Positions 25,901 through 37,171 are shown, counted from the first letter of the stretch. The stretch: DNA of 64,000 nucleotides from Himantopus leucocephalus (GCA_003993805.1 RSEF01000003.1:60353380-60417379); one strand, 5' to 3'. Program-made: numbers and translations. The notes: generated by a model not told the origin, from the letters alone.

Positions 25901-28407
25901 AATAAAGACCAGAGGGAACAGGCGTCTCAGGGAAAGGAGATGACTTTCTCAGAAAGTTTTGCTGGAGTCAACAGAAAGACAGGACTTCCATGGGCTCTAA
26001 GGCACACATCAGGTTAGCAGAAGTTGTAAATCAGCAAAATCAGTGAAATTCTGGGTTTGGAGTAAGTCCAGCACAGACTGAAAGTTGTTACACATAAACA
26101 TGTAGCCAAACTGTGGGGTTTTTTTAATTCCCTCAGTTAATTTGTACCGCTTCAGGTTCATCTTCAGGGGATTCCTACCAGTTGCTTCTCAAACAAAACC
26201 AGCATAACAGAGAACAAATAAAATGGTTACCACCTCTCGCAGTCATATAAAGTTCTTAATCTGGTGTCACAACATGTATGTGAAGTAAGTAAATACCAGA
26301 GCTCCACTTCAAGGAAGTTGAGAGTTGCAATAGATTAAAAATTCGTCTTTATCCATGCAAGGTAAAATAAATAGAAATATGGTCTTCACTGTCATTCAGC
26401 CGATTGCTTGAAACAGGAAGGAGCAACTTGTTTGGGAAATCTGATGAGCATCCTTAGTCCTCTTCCACCAGTCACTTAGGAAACAGGGGAAACTATTTCA
26501 ATACAAGACTCATTCAATTGCTTGGCACATTTTCTTGATTCAGTGGTTTCTTTTAGAAAGATTGTAACAAAAAGGTTACAACCAAAGTGCTAAGAACCCC
26601 CAACTTTTAAGATGCTTTTGCGTTGTATGATCAAAGTAGGGTTCATAAAGAAGTATTGTGTCTTGACATCTAGTGCAAATCAATACAGAGAGTCCATGTC
26701 ATCTCTATGCAAGACCTCAAATGCAAATTAGATAAAACATATTTCATGGAGCAGAATACACCCTGCAACTTAAGGAAACCCTGGAAAGCCTAATGAAACA
26801 CTAACAAAACAGCCTTATACGTATCCCATTCCCACATGACCAGACGCAGAGAGGGCTATTGCTGGGAATCACAGCGTGTGAAAGCCATACAAAAAGCGTA
26901 TTTATTTGGTTGCGGAGAATGTATCCATCTCTCTATCAATAAATGTCTGAATGTTTGAGCCTTCTGTGCTCACGCCTGAGACCTCTCTCTCTCTTACTGT
27001 ACTCTCTCAAATCTTACCATCAATCTGTCACAGCAAAACTAAGTGATCTATTTTTGGGTTCAGGAAGGGATGAAATCAAATTGTAGTTCATACTGATCAA
27101 AACCCTAAAGCTTCACTGCTGCTGTCATTGGGGTGATCCTGGGGTATGTGCAACCAGATAGACATGCTCATGAGCTAAAGGACTATGAACAGGAATCCCA
27201 TGAAAGCAATTTTAGATGGTAGAAGAGTCTCAGGAGATAAAATCTCAGGAGAGGTATTTCTTCTTCTTTGGAAAGGAAAGTACTTTCAGTTAGATTAGCT
27301 ATTCCTGTTGCCCTCCACATCTCTCTTTTCTTTTTTGAATATGGAAAAGGCTTTCAGAAGGGTCATACATAAATGGCAGTCACTAGGAGTAAGGCAATCA
27401 TTCCTGTATTAGCTTCCAAGCAAAAACATTTTGGGTTATGGCTGGTGTGAAGCAAGGCTCACAAAACTGCCAGTGGGAGACAAAAGACTCACAGCTGTCC
27501 AAGGAACAGCTCCTTAAGGTTCCTGTGCTGTATATATGCTCCTTTAATTCCTTTTAAATTGCATGCATTTATGCTAAAAGTATTCTACAGACTGTTTCCA
27601 CTGAGACAAATGTCTTTGACTCTGGACATGCTACAGTCACTTCAAGTGAGAGCTCAGAGTGTTAACACTGTTAGGCATTAACCTCTCTTTTTTCATGATG
27701 TTACATGATTAAAACATCAAACTAACTTCAATACCAGAAATGTGTTAACTGCTGCTTTGTGCCTCCAGCTGTGCTGAGCCCAAGTGCACTATGTAGGGTG
27801 TAAATCTGTCCTTTGAGAAGAACGATTAAGGGTTTTTTTAAAGGTATTTTTTTCTTTCCAACCGCAGCACGGAAAACGAAGGGCAGCAAACCGCTAGGCA
27901 GAAGGGTTAACTCAGGATGCTGCTGGGCAGGGAAGGGTGGAAGTATTTGCATAGAATAGCATCTGGAATCTATATGTCCTCAAATACTTTGAGGGGGGAA
28001 GCAGTTTTCCACATTCATTACAGCCTGGTAAGGAAGAGGAGAAAAGAAACAAGGGGGGATAGAAAAGGAACAGGGGACTCCTTTTGTATCTGTGTCCAAT
28101 ATGGTTTCTTTTGATTTTTCATTCTCCATAGTCAAGAGCTCCCCATGGGTTCTCATCTGTTACCCAGGCTTTGCCATACCTGCCTGCCTGTGTGAAAATG
28201 GCTCAGCTGCCGGCGCTGGATGAGGCTAACAGATCACATCTATCTCTCTGGCGTCTACTGAGCACACAGGGCTCCAAGGATCAAGCCCTGGGCAGGAGCA
28301 CAAAAGCAGGTCTGTATAGAAGCAGCCAACCTTCTGCATCGTCCGCAGCTCATTGTGTGGACACTGGAGGTCAAAACTTGCCCGCATTCCTGCTTTCCCC
28401 ACGCGGC
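22901..28407. other. Long noncoding stretch, AT-rich in the middle
   Basis: The section 23.4-24.4 kb has several short minus-strand open frames (60-75 codons) that read somewhat like protein. They are broken by stops and carry no motif that identifies a transposon, retrovirus or host gene. Octamer motifs occur at 24,541-24,548, 26,721-26,728 and 27,945-27,952. The stretch 26.85-27.0 kb has CAATAAATG followed by CT-rich sequence, faintly LTR-like, but no partner LTR was found. No gene is supported. Confidence 0.45.
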
Positions 28408-28433
28408 TGTGTGTCTGTGTGTGTGTGTGTGTG
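28408..28433. repeat. (TG)n microsatellite
   Basis: A TG dinucleotide run with one interruption (GTCTG) is followed by a second short TG run at 28,441-28,450. It is the first of three microsatellites within about 1.3 kb. Confidence 0.9.
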
Positions 28434-28580
28434 AGCTCCTCTGTGTGTGTCAGAGTGTGAGCAAAAGGCAGTGCAAGGTTACACCACAGTGTTGTTTTAC
28501 TTCATCATTTTGAGCAGTAATTCATAGGATGAAAGACATTTCAAAAGCACTGGGAATGCACATATGTACATTACATATAG

Positions 28581-28652
28581 AGAGATAGAGATAGAGATAG
28601 AGATAGAGATAGAGATAGAGATAGAGATAGAGATAGAGATAGAGATAGAGAT
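28581..28652. repeat. (AGAGAT)12 microsatellite
   Basis: Seventy-two bases are a perfect hexanucleotide array, 12 units by direct count. Its perfection implies recent expansion and likely length polymorphism. Long open frames on the minus strand here (Ile-Ser or Tyr-Leu alternation) are produced by the repeat and are not genes. Confidence 0.97.
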
Positions 28653-29487
28653 ATACCCTGCCAAGCTTAAAATACAGCAAGTGCAGATTACATGGGCTTT
28701 CATGTTCTGATAGGTAGGTAGTAAGAGCTGTCTGGCTTTCTGAACTTGCATTCAGAAAGGGAAGGGGAAGAATGAAATTAAAAATGTAAATAAACAGAAA
28801 TGTCTGCTGGGTGAACACAGCCCTGCTGTCAGTAAGGGGGGTGGGATGAAAAAATTCTGAGAAACTGGAGAAGAAATCCAAAGTAAGGACAGAGACAAGA
28901 TTATTAATGATGAGGATCAGGGAATGCATCTTTGAAAGGGGAAGGGAAAACTTTCAGTTCTGTGGAATAGTACTAGAAGGGGAAAAAACTAACAGCAAAA
29001 CATGAGAATATCTCTTTTGGTAGTTCCCCCTTTTACATGAGTTTAGATGAGTTCAGTAAAACGAGTTTCCAATGACCAGTCATCAGTCCCTCTGCGAATT
29101 CACAAGTCGTTCATTTGCAATATTTTCCAAACATAAGCAAATCAGCTAAACCGGAAAAATTAGAGAGAATGAATGCCTGGCATTTAAGAGCTGGAATTTA
29201 TACCTGTAAGTTTTCATGCTACAGCATGGGCATCAGAGTTTCCCTCTCCCCTCTGGGCAGCTCCTGCTTTCCTTCCTGGGGACATTTCATGTTTCCTCTT
29301 TCATTTGAGTTCCCGACCCTGCAGCCTCTGTTTCTGTGAAAGACCTCTCTCTGGTCACCAGTGAGAAATGCATGAAGTAGTCCAAGGAGTTTAGTTTCTC
29401 AGCCTGGTATACTTTTTAATGAGTGTTTTTGATAATATTGTATTAGCAAAGAACCCATTGCAAAAACCCCATTGCTCGTGCATTTTT
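28653..29487. other. Noncoding spacer between microsatellites
   Basis: No gene or recognised element is present. Two short open frames run through without family resemblance. Confidence 0.5.
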
Positions 29488-29583
29488 TCCTTCCACTCTC
29501 TCTCCCTCCTTTCCACTTGCCTTCTTTTCCTCCCTTCCTTCCCTTAGCTTGCTTTTCTTTCTTTCTTTCTTTCTCTCTTTCTC

Positions 29584-29647
<64 letters not shown>

Positions 29648-29740
29648 TTCTTTCTTTCTTTCTTCCTTTCTTTCTCTTTCTTCCTCCCTCCCTCCCTGCA
29701 CCCCCTCCTTTTTCCTTCTTTTCCCACTGTCTCTATAGAG
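29488..29740. repeat. Polypyrimidine tract with (CTTT)16 core
   Basis: About 250 bases are nearly pure pyrimidine on the plus strand. The core 29,585-29,648 is an uninterrupted (CTTT)16 array, flanked by imperfect TTTC, CTCTTT and CCTCCC units. Long homopurine-homopyrimidine mirror repeats can form triplex DNA and stall replication. The long overlapping open frames on both strands (Phe/Leu/Ser on plus, Lys/Glu/Arg on minus) are composition artefacts. Confidence 0.97.
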
Positions 29741-30092
29741 CTTTTCAGTCTCTGTAAACGAGTGACTGAAGAAAGATTTGCTGTCCCATTCGTTCCGCAC
29801 TGCCCCCATAAAAAGCAAATATTTTCAGGTTGACTGAAAGTTTAACTTTGTTATTTTTTTTATTTTTAAAGAAAATCCAGCGTGACATGGCACGCGTTGG
29901 TGCCCTTGCCACTTAACAAATTACTTGTTTTTTTGACCTAAGTTAAATGCTGTGCAAATTTCCCTTGTCCATGTTTTCATTGTGTGTAGACTTCACTGAT
30001 AAAGAATAAAGAGCTAACTTGTTGGTACTTTTTAGCCAGAACTTCCTTCATTCACAACAGATTTTTTCTACTATATCTTTAATGATACAAAA
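29741..30092. other. Noncoding stretch, AT-rich
   Basis: No gene or repeat family is recognised. A T-rich segment lies at 29,850-29,870. Confidence 0.5.
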
Positions 30093-30179
30093 GCCTGGAT
30101 CCTCAGCTGATGTAAACTGGCCATTGCAGAATTGCCCTCAGCCAAGCCATGCTGCTTTACACCAGTTGTTGGTGGCCTG
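30093..30179. mobile_element. Relic of an old near-palindromic interspersed element
   Basis: The left arm, CAGCTGATGTAAAC, and the reverse complement of the right arm at about 30,155-30,170 (CTTTACACCAGTTG) match at 11 of 14 positions. The whole begins with GGATCCTCAGC. This is the layout of an old palindromic, MITE-like repeat I know from sauropsid genomes, whose consensus carries GATCCTCAGCTGGTGTAAA at one end and its complement at the other. The recognition is from memory of the motif, with no database search. Confidence 0.5.
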
Positions 30180-31982
30180 GGACATTCAGGCAGGGCTCCA
30201 AGGTGCAGCAGGGTCGTCTTGCCTGGTACTTCTGAACCTACTGGGCACCTTCATTTCCCATCCCAGGGGGCAAATGTGTTTTACCATCACCAGATGCTTC
30301 CTCACAAGCCACCAAAATGCAAGTTGTGCAAGTATTGATGAAAATCTCAAAGCTTTCGTTGTTTTTCCAAACACAAAACCTGATTCAGCCTCTTTCACTG
30401 GCAAAGTCCAAAAGCTGGTGTCCCTGCAGGCAGCTGGCAGCTGAGTCCAGTGTAGCCGCTCCGAGGGCTGGAGCATTGGTGGGTACAGGCTGCCATCCCT
30501 GCCTGTGCTGTGCTGTGGGCACCTGGAGGACAGAATGGTCACTAACAGCACCGGGCACACTGCTCCATAGGTGACTCTGGCTTCAGTACAGGATCTGCAC
30601 CAGAGGCCTTCAAAAACCGAGCGTGTCCTTCATGGTGCAGCTCTCTCCCTCCACCACAATAACTTAACTGCTGTACTTAAACCATTAGTCCACTCAGCCC
30701 TGAAGGCTGAACTGGCCATGCACGGGCTCACCCCTGCCCATCAATCCTCTTTTATTTTCTCTAACATGCCATTTAATTTTCAAAAGAGAGAAATACTGTA
30801 TAGTTATAAATCTCGTCTCTCTCCCCACCCGACCCGCAGGCCCTCTCACCCTGCGTGCCGCTCTACCTCTGCCAGTGATTTAGGGCGGTGGGTCAGCCCG
30901 CCCCACCGCTGCTGGCGGGTGGTCCCACACGAGGAGCAGAGCTGGGCAGCCCAAGGTGAGGTAAAGTCTCCTTCTGCGACGTAGTGGCGGCGTTTCATTG
31001 CCGGCCCCTTGGAGACTCCTGTGACAGCCCTCCCCGTGACAGATTGCTGGCCCAACAATGAACCCTTTATGCCCTCCCATTACTCCTGCAACCTCAGCTT
31101 CCACCAAAATCTCACCCTCGTCACAATTTTCCTTCCTCGGAAGAAAGCAAAAAGCAAAATAAATAAGCACTCCTCATCTTTCTTAGGAACCGGATTCCTT
31201 CAACTGGGAAAGCCTGGGACTTTATACAGATTTTCTTGGTACTGCTCCATCACAGATGTTTTGGAATGAATAAATCAACTTTCTTTGCTTTTTTTCTCAT
31301 CCTCATATGACTTCCTTTCCAGAGACATGCAAAATAATTGTCACAATAGAACAGAAGCTGGTTTGATGTTCTGCTTTGGTGCCAGAACATCTGCAGCTGA
31401 AATGAAGTCTTATTTACCAGTGTATCACTGCTTGTTTTTACCAAAAGAGACAAGGGTTTTCCCAGGGGCACCTTCAAAGCCTGTCCATACGGGCAGTGAC
31501 ATTGGTCATGTGAGAAGTTCCCTCACTGTTCTGAATTAAAAGTATTTTTTTTACATCTGGGCAAGAAATTACATTTATAGCCTTTAAATTCTGCACCCAG
31601 TAAGGCACCTCAAGGGGGTCTGCGGTCGCTGGAGGTAAAATGCCACAGGAGTGAGCACATGGCAAGAGGCTCACGTCGGCAGTAACCCCAGGGTTGCTTC
31701 TGCTGCCCTCTCCCCAAGTCTATGTGCTGTACCCCTCGGCATCATTTTCCTTCCCTGGGCCCTTTCTGGTGTCAGTCAGGGATGTCAGGGGTCTGTGCTG
31801 GCAGAGGGAATGGGTTACGGGGGAGGCTGTCCCAGAAGGGTGCTGTCAGCAGCAGTTAGGGCTGGCTGGAAACTGAACCCAGGGATCACGGAAAGGAAGA
31901 AGTTTTTGGGGTGTTTTTGTGATTTTTTTCACTCCTTTTCCAACCAGCTGTCATTGCTCTGAACTCTGTTGTATAAAGACAC
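30180..31982. other. Noncoding stretch with a GC-rich patch
   Basis: CpG-rich sequence lies at 30,830-31,010 (ACCCGACCCGCAGG, GGGCGGTGGG, CTGCGACGTAGTGGCGGCG), where open frames on both strands overlap. It could be a weak CpG island, but no motif organises it. The rest is ordinary DNA. Confidence 0.4.
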
Positions 31983-32038
31983 AGGCACTTTATTATCCCA
32001 AGTAATTGGATTATCACTTGGGGTAATAATCAGTGCCT
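31983..32038 (+). other. Strong 56-nt hairpin (inverted repeat), function unknown
   Basis: The left arm (31,983-32,003) and right arm (32,016-32,038) pair over 21 positions. Seven base pairs (AGGCACT with AGTGCCT) are followed by a two-base bulge on the right arm (32,030-32,031), then 14 pairs including one G-U. A 12-base loop, AATTGGATTATC, closes the stem. The size and shape suit a short microRNA-like precursor, but the stem is at the short end for a metazoan pri-miRNA and I recognise no known mature sequence. The stem also holds TTATTA and the loop GGATTA, so paired homeodomain-type sites or a decayed palindromic transposon are alternatives. Strand is nominal. Confidence 0.55.
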
Positions 32039-32939
32039 TCTTTTCTGTAACCAGTTAATGAGGTTCAAAGGGGTGGGAGATGGAGTTAACGAAGAACGAG
32101 ACAGCAGACGGAGCACATCTGTGCCCTGGCCACCGAGAAAGCAGCACAAGGAAACGTGGTTTGCTTCTGCTTGTCTTTTTCCTCTGGTTCCTGCTGCCTT
32201 TCTCCATACATTATCCCGCATTCCCACTTATGGTGCAGCAAGAGGAGCATCAGGGAGCGCTGTGTGTTCATACAGGTGTGTCTGCATGCGTGTGAATATG
32301 TTTGCTAAGCTTGAACTTGAGAGACATTCTTCCCAGGAGGTTTGGAGGGTGCAGTACTCTTGGAGAAGGCTCTGCATTTTCACCAGAATAAGCCAAACAG
32401 AAGCTCCCCTCTCCCCCTGGCTTTTCCAGACCTGTTTTTTCGCTCATATAGTGAAGGCCAGGCTCATATGTGGGGAGGGCTCTGGCCCTGGGAGCTACAA
32501 GGCTGTGCCTGTGCCAGCTCCTGCCCCTTCACTCCAGGCCCAGTCAGGAACTTCCAGGATTTTGGATGGCAACTGGGTTTCAGGACTGGCATCACTGACT
32601 TTATGTTAATCTTTAAATTGGCCAGGACATCAACCAGGTGCCTTTTCCTCATCTCAGAAGTTGGCTTTTCAGTCCCGCCATGTTAACAGAGCTACTGGAG
32701 GAGAGTGAGGCTAACCACATATAAGTGAATGGCTACATCAGGGCTTTCTCAGCAGGATTTCAGGAGCTCCACTATGAAATTGCCTGCACCTACCTGTTCC
32801 GTGACAGCTTCATTTGTGCATTTAGTTCCCTTGCATTGCAAAACCAGCACATCCTCTCCTTGACCAGCCTCTACTTTTCCTTATGAGTCTGCAAGGTACA
32901 GTAATTAATAGCTATGGCAACTTTTCTCACCAGCAATCT
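32039..32939. other. Noncoding stretch with overlapping open frames
   Basis: A 183-codon plus-strand open frame at 32,058-32,609 overlaps open frames in another plus frame and on the minus strand. It has no recognisable domain, a weak hydrophobic patch and no clear exon structure, so I regard it as chance. Confidence 0.45.
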
Positions 32940-33140
32940 TCAAAAGGATCCGCCTATTTTAAAGTAAGGATTTATTTTGTTCAGGTGATTGCTTTTATCC
33001 TAAAAGATATTAAAATCCTTTTAAAATCTGTCATGATATACACAGTTTCTACATAGCTATTACTGCTAATAAGCACAGTAAATAAATAATTACTATAGAC
33101 AAACAAATTAGAAATTAGTCTAATTGTCTCCGCTCAAGTC
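32940..33140. promoter_or_regulatory. Candidate regulatory element, AT-rich TAAT cluster
   Basis: The stretch contains TTTTATCCTAAAAG, GCTAATAAGCACAG, AATAAATAATTAC and AGTCTAATTGTC together with CAGGTGATTG. This is a dense set of homeodomain and E-box-type motifs in non-repetitive AT-rich DNA. TACTG and CAGTA flank the central TAAT as a small inverted repeat. It is inferred from motifs only. Confidence 0.25.
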
Positions 33141-34500
33141 ACCTTACATGTTGCACTGTGAAATCTGTCATGGAATGATCACTGGCCCGCCATGCGCAGG
33201 ATCCACATTTTTGTCTCATCCCAAACGTGTAACTCACATTGACAAAAAGTCTTTACTTATGTATAGGATTCGCACACTCTTAATTTCAGAAGAAGAGTGA
33301 CAGTGACCAAATCAATCAGATCACAAATCACTTAAAATATCAGATTGTCTCCCTGAAGGGGATATGCTGTGCATTAGCAGAAAGAAAGTTGCATATAATG
33401 GTCAAAGCATTAAGGTGCCAGGGAAAGGTAGGGCCTCCACAAGACGGGCTTTCTAGCCAGGCCGCATTTTGATAGGACGGGCGTGGTGGTATTTCCGTAA
33501 CACTTAAAGAAACGTTAATTACAGTACTTGATATTTTGTTTCCTTCAAAGCCAACAGCAGAAAGATAAGGCACTTATTTAATACCAAAACAACAACAACC
33601 AAACAAAGAAAAACAGCCCTTCACAGGACAGCCAGACTGGGGGCTGTGTTGAGCTAGAAACAGCCTAAAGCCCCTGGCAAAGGCTTCCCTTTGCAACTTG
33701 AGCAACCTGCAAAAGGACATCTTCCAAAACCACAGCTCTCAGTTTCTGCTGCTTAAGTTTGATTCCACCCTGGATCGTGTGGAAGAGATTGAGAACTTGT
33801 AGCGGTGCATTGGAGAAGGGAGTGAAGCTCTTAATTGTATTAAGTACAGCTTGAAGTTGCTTAAACCCACGGATCTGATCTGTGCCTGAGGACACAGCGC
33901 TGTCACGCTCAGAGATGTGCCCGCAAGGCCAGTCAGGGTCAGGGAAGAGCCCTGAAAAGGATGCGACAGCAAGCACTGAAGTGACAGCATCCCTCTCCTG
34001 GGCTGCCCAGGCTTGCTACTGGTGGCAGGGGAGGCCTCTTGCCTCTCATTAAGTGATTCAGGGGTTCACATCTGCATGATGGCATCACTGGCAGCTCTGC
34101 ACTGGCATGCCAGCAGTTCACCTCCAGATTATGCCCCAAAAGATGGGCAATCTTTTGTCAACCCTGTCAACTTTCAGTACTCTGCCCCACTCTTCTTAAT
34201 CAAAATCACTTCAAAGACCCAAACCAGATTGATTCACATGTGAACACTACCCAAACTGTCTTCCAAGGGGGCAAATACTTGTCTTGTGTTCCTTTGAACC
34301 CACTGTTGCCCGTTTACTTGTATTTACTTTGCGTGGCCTACGGCTGAACCATGGAAATTAGAAAACAAACTCCTATTCAGCAAGTCATGTCAAAGGTGAC
34401 CGCTATGCCAGAAAGTCGACTGTGGGACAAACATTCCCCTGATCGGAGGCCTCTTTTGCAGCGCTGCTGTCTCCACAGTTACATACCTGTCTGCAGAAGC
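33141..34500. other. Noncoding stretch, nothing recognised
   Basis: A short (AAC)n-like run lies at about 33,588-33,602. The overlapping minus-strand open frames at 33.66-34.0 kb lack domains. Confidence 0.5.
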
Positions 34501-34502
34501 CT

Positions 34503-34673
34503 TTAGTTTATCTTGTCTATGCTGGAAGTCCTAGACGATGCCATCAATCTGAGAGATGAGAGGGATGCTCCTTTGACACTCGCACAATGGCTGCGGTGCA
34601 AGAGAAAGAAAACCAGCTCCCCTGCGAACCGCCTCCCTTTGAACAGTGCGGGGCGCGTCAGAGCGGTCGCCAT
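34503..34673 (-). CDS. Possible small ORF starting inside a YY1-type motif (uncertain)
   Basis: On the minus strand an ATG at 34,673-34,671 sits in GTGAAGATGGCGACC. This matches both a good translation start (G at -3, G at +4) and the AAGATGGCG motif bound by YY1, which overlaps the start codon in a class of housekeeping and mitochondrial-protein genes. The frame runs 56 codons (beginning MATALTRPALFKGRR) to a stop. It is arginine-rich and amphipathic at the N-terminus, loosely like a mitochondrial presequence. I see no good splice donor in it and recognise no homologue. The frame also extends further upstream without a stop, which GC-rich DNA readily allows. Chance is the more likely explanation. 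Confidence 0.12.
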   Translation of the reverse strand: MATALTRPALFKGRRFAGELVFFLLHRSHCASVKGASLSSLRLMASSRTSSIDKIN

Positions 34674-34694
34674 CTTCACGTCCAGGTCTTGTGA
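34587..34694 (+). CDS. Possible 35-codon small ORF in CpG-rich patch (uncertain)
   Basis: The ATG at 34,587 lies in CACAATGGC, with A at -3 and G at +4, an excellent Kozak context. The frame encodes 35 residues, beginning MAAVQEKENQ, and ends at TGA (34,692-34,694). It overlaps the minus-strand small ORF that starts at 34,673. The product is hydrophilic with no membrane segment, and I do not recognise it. It could be the start of a spliced gene, an upstream ORF or chance. The start context and the CpG-rich setting are the only support. Confidence 0.12.
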   Translation: MAAVQEKENQLPCEPPPFEQCGARQSGRHLHVQVL

Positions 34695-34830
34695 ACCAAG
34701 GGGCGGAGCAGGAGAGGGCACCTCGCCTCTCTGTGGGGGCGCGGGGGGCTGCGGGCACTGCAAGGTGCCGAGAAAACACAAACTGGTTTCTAGTTTTCCG
34801 TCTGCACAAGCCGGGAATGGGGGGGGTGGC
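34618..34830. promoter_or_regulatory. CpG-rich patch with GC box and YY1-type site: possible promoter
   Basis: I count about 16 CpGs in roughly 200 bases, against very few in the flanks. The patch holds GGGGCGGAGC (34,700-34,709, a GC box of the Sp1 type), CGCCATCTT (34,668-34,676, the complement of the YY1 motif AAGATGGCG) and GGGGGCGCGGGGGG (34,735-34,748). No TATA box is apparent. This is the look of a small CpG-island promoter, possibly bidirectional, given good start codons on both strands. It could also be an orphan CpG island inside a gene desert. Confidence 0.35.
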
Positions 34831-35079
34831 TGGAGCAGAGGATGCAAACCTCCCACGGGTGCAGTGAGATGATGGAGTTTAAAACTGTTCTTTCTAAAAC
34901 TGTACACTTTCAGAGGCTGGTTAGGGACCCACACTCACTGTGAAGAGCAACTGAGCAGCAGCTGTGGTGAGCAGGGACCCAAGGGCAGCTCGTACCCCCC
35001 CGGGCTCTACCCTTGAGCCCAGCAAAAACAGGGGTGGGCATCTCAGCAGCTCTGCAGATGGTTGAACCCCAGCGATGAA

Positions 35080-35600
35080 ATCTGTAGAGCACCTAACGGC
35101 CTCGGGAGACACATGCTGTCCTTTGGGATAATGGCTCCATTTAGATCTCATTTACCAGAGCTCCAAGACACAAAAATAATCCAAATACACTTTATCATGG
35201 AGCTCTCTAACCCACTTTCAATGGTCTTAGTTGTATCTCTTTAGTGGTCAAGTGATTTTTGAGACTTGCTGGCAAGACCGAATGAATACAGCAGTATAGC
35301 TTGTCAGCAAAACAGGATTTCCTGGGACTTTCTTACTCTTTTAAGGCCCTTGGAGGAGCTTTAAAAGTATTACAGGGCCATAAAAGGGAACTAGATGATT
35401 TTCCAGCTATCAGGCTACTGCTGAGACAGTGCGGGAGAGTTGAAGGCAGCGATGCTGTATGGTATAATACAATCCCCAAACATATCTTAGCATCTCAGCG
35501 CACTTCAAGCCAAGATATTGTATTCGTGCCTGCTCACCACAGCACTGATGAAAGCTGTCATCTTGCTCCAGCTTGCTAATCCTCCCAGCTCACTGTAGCT
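35080..35600. promoter_or_regulatory. Candidate regulatory element, non-repetitive
   Basis: The stretch has an even, non-repetitive texture with GGGATAATGGC, CAAAAATAATCC, TTTATCATGG, AGTGGTCAAGTG, GGGCCATAAAAGG (posterior HOX-type) and CAAGATATTG sites. No repeat family is seen. A 92-codon open frame overlaps it and shows no protein family. It is inferred from texture and motifs. Confidence 0.28.
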
Positions 35601-37171
35601 TCGCTGCCCTGTGCCCTGGAAAGCTGCAATTCAATAAACTTCACCCAGATCAGTCAACTACTTTTCACTAGTGCAGTAACAACCAGGACTGTTACAAAAA
35701 TGGGGAGCCTGGTGACCATTTGGTCACACTGTAGTGTCATCATGGAGTGTAGCTTCCAATGCCTCAGCCCAGTGTAGTCAATATGAGACTGTGGAGTCAA
35801 ATTCTAACCAGGAACCAAAAGGATGCCACCAACTACTTTGTATTGATACAGTTCAAAAAGCAATTTGAATGGTAGGAGATATTTACAGGTGAAAATTCAC
35901 AAAGCAGATTTGGAAGCCCAGTTTGTCTGTTACAGATGAGTATATTTGACTCAGGATAATAATTTCCCTGTCTTTGACTGTAATATGTAGATGAGTCCTT
36001 GTGCCAGGAAACTACATCTTGAATGCAAAAAGGTTTAAGAACAGTATCAAAATACGTGTTTTAAATCCACACAAAATCTAACTCTTCTCACATAAAGCCA
36101 AACAACAAATGTTCCTCCTGTGACACAGAGATGCTGAGGTGCAGATACACTAAACTTGCATGAGGTTCCCTAACGCTGACAGCTTTTATGCCCTAGACTC
36201 TAAAGCATATCAAAGACTGCAGAAGAAACGGTAGCAGCACACAGCACCATTCCAGCTCTGCTATTGTCCCATCTTTATATTGGTTTATGCATGGAGAGAG
36301 AAATAATGATAGAAAGAAAGAAAGGAAAGGAGAAGGCTCAAATGAAATGGTAAAATATGAGGACAGCTTTCAGAAAGAGCAGATATTTTTGACTCGGTTC
36401 CCTTTTTTTTCTCTCCTTGAACAAAACAGAGTTGGTACCACAATGGCTCTGCAGGCTTCCTTCCGCAGAGCACAGCTAGTGACCGGCCCTGCTTTTAGGG
36501 AAGCGCTCCACCTTCCCCCTGTGCAAACACCTGAGGAAGGGACACTTACCTAGTGCTGGCATGCTTTGCTTTGAGCAAAACCTGTTAGCACCTCTCTGGT
36601 CCCACAGACAGCCTTTGCACTGATGCCCTTAGGATGTCAGAGGTTTGCAATGAAACTAGAAAGGGAGCAAACATTGGGTTTCAGAGAGCCACATGTGCCC
36701 ACTTAGTGCTACACTGTGTTCCCTAGAAGTCTCCCCACGGCGCAGGAGCCCAGCCTAGGCCTAGGCTTTCTGCATATAAAGCACGTGTATTTGGAATTAC
36801 AGCCATGAATTTTGTAATTGATGGATCTCTGGGATTTAACAACACAAAAGTGAGAATGTCAAGGTTTCCAGCTGAATTCCTTTATGAATTAGGAGCCGGC
36901 CCAGGCAGAGCCAGCCCCCCTTGCTCTGATGGTTTCGGCAGCACTGCTGCTTCTGGGTGCTGCCGCATAGCCCAGTCATAATTCTAAGTTGTGATGAAAT
37001 AGCAAGATAAAGGGAGCAGAGTCCCAAGCGCAATCCCTTGGAACAGCAGCTCAGAGTTTTCATCCTCCAAAGTGGGCTGAGTAGTCAATTCAGAACCTGT
37101 GAGTTACATCCATAACGACAGCTAGAGAAAGGCAAACACTTATGGGACTGACAGCTTTTATTGCTGTTTTT
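35601..37171. other. Noncoding stretch
   Basis: No gene is recognised. GGAATTACAGCC and TTTTGTAATTGATGG near 36.8 kb are homeodomain-type motifs and may mark a small regulatory patch. A short GAAA-rich run lies at 36,300-36,325. Confidence 0.45.

Noticed and set aside
20880..27000. Possible degraded endogenous retrovirus
   Set aside because: A primer-site-like GACACCCAATGTT (20,916), a TATTTAAG sequence, some protein-like minus-strand fragments near 23.4-24.4 kb and a CAATAAATG/CT-rich segment near 26.95 kb suggested it. I found no matching LTR pair, no recognisable gag, pol or env motif, and the fragments disagree in strand.
28497..28929. Long minus-strand open frames with Ile-Ser or Tyr-Leu alternation
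   Set aside because: They are the translation of the perfect AGAGAT repeat.
29399..29833. Lys/Glu/Arg-rich and Phe/Leu/Ser-rich open frames on opposite strands
   Set aside because: Both are the translation of the CTTT polypyrimidine tract.
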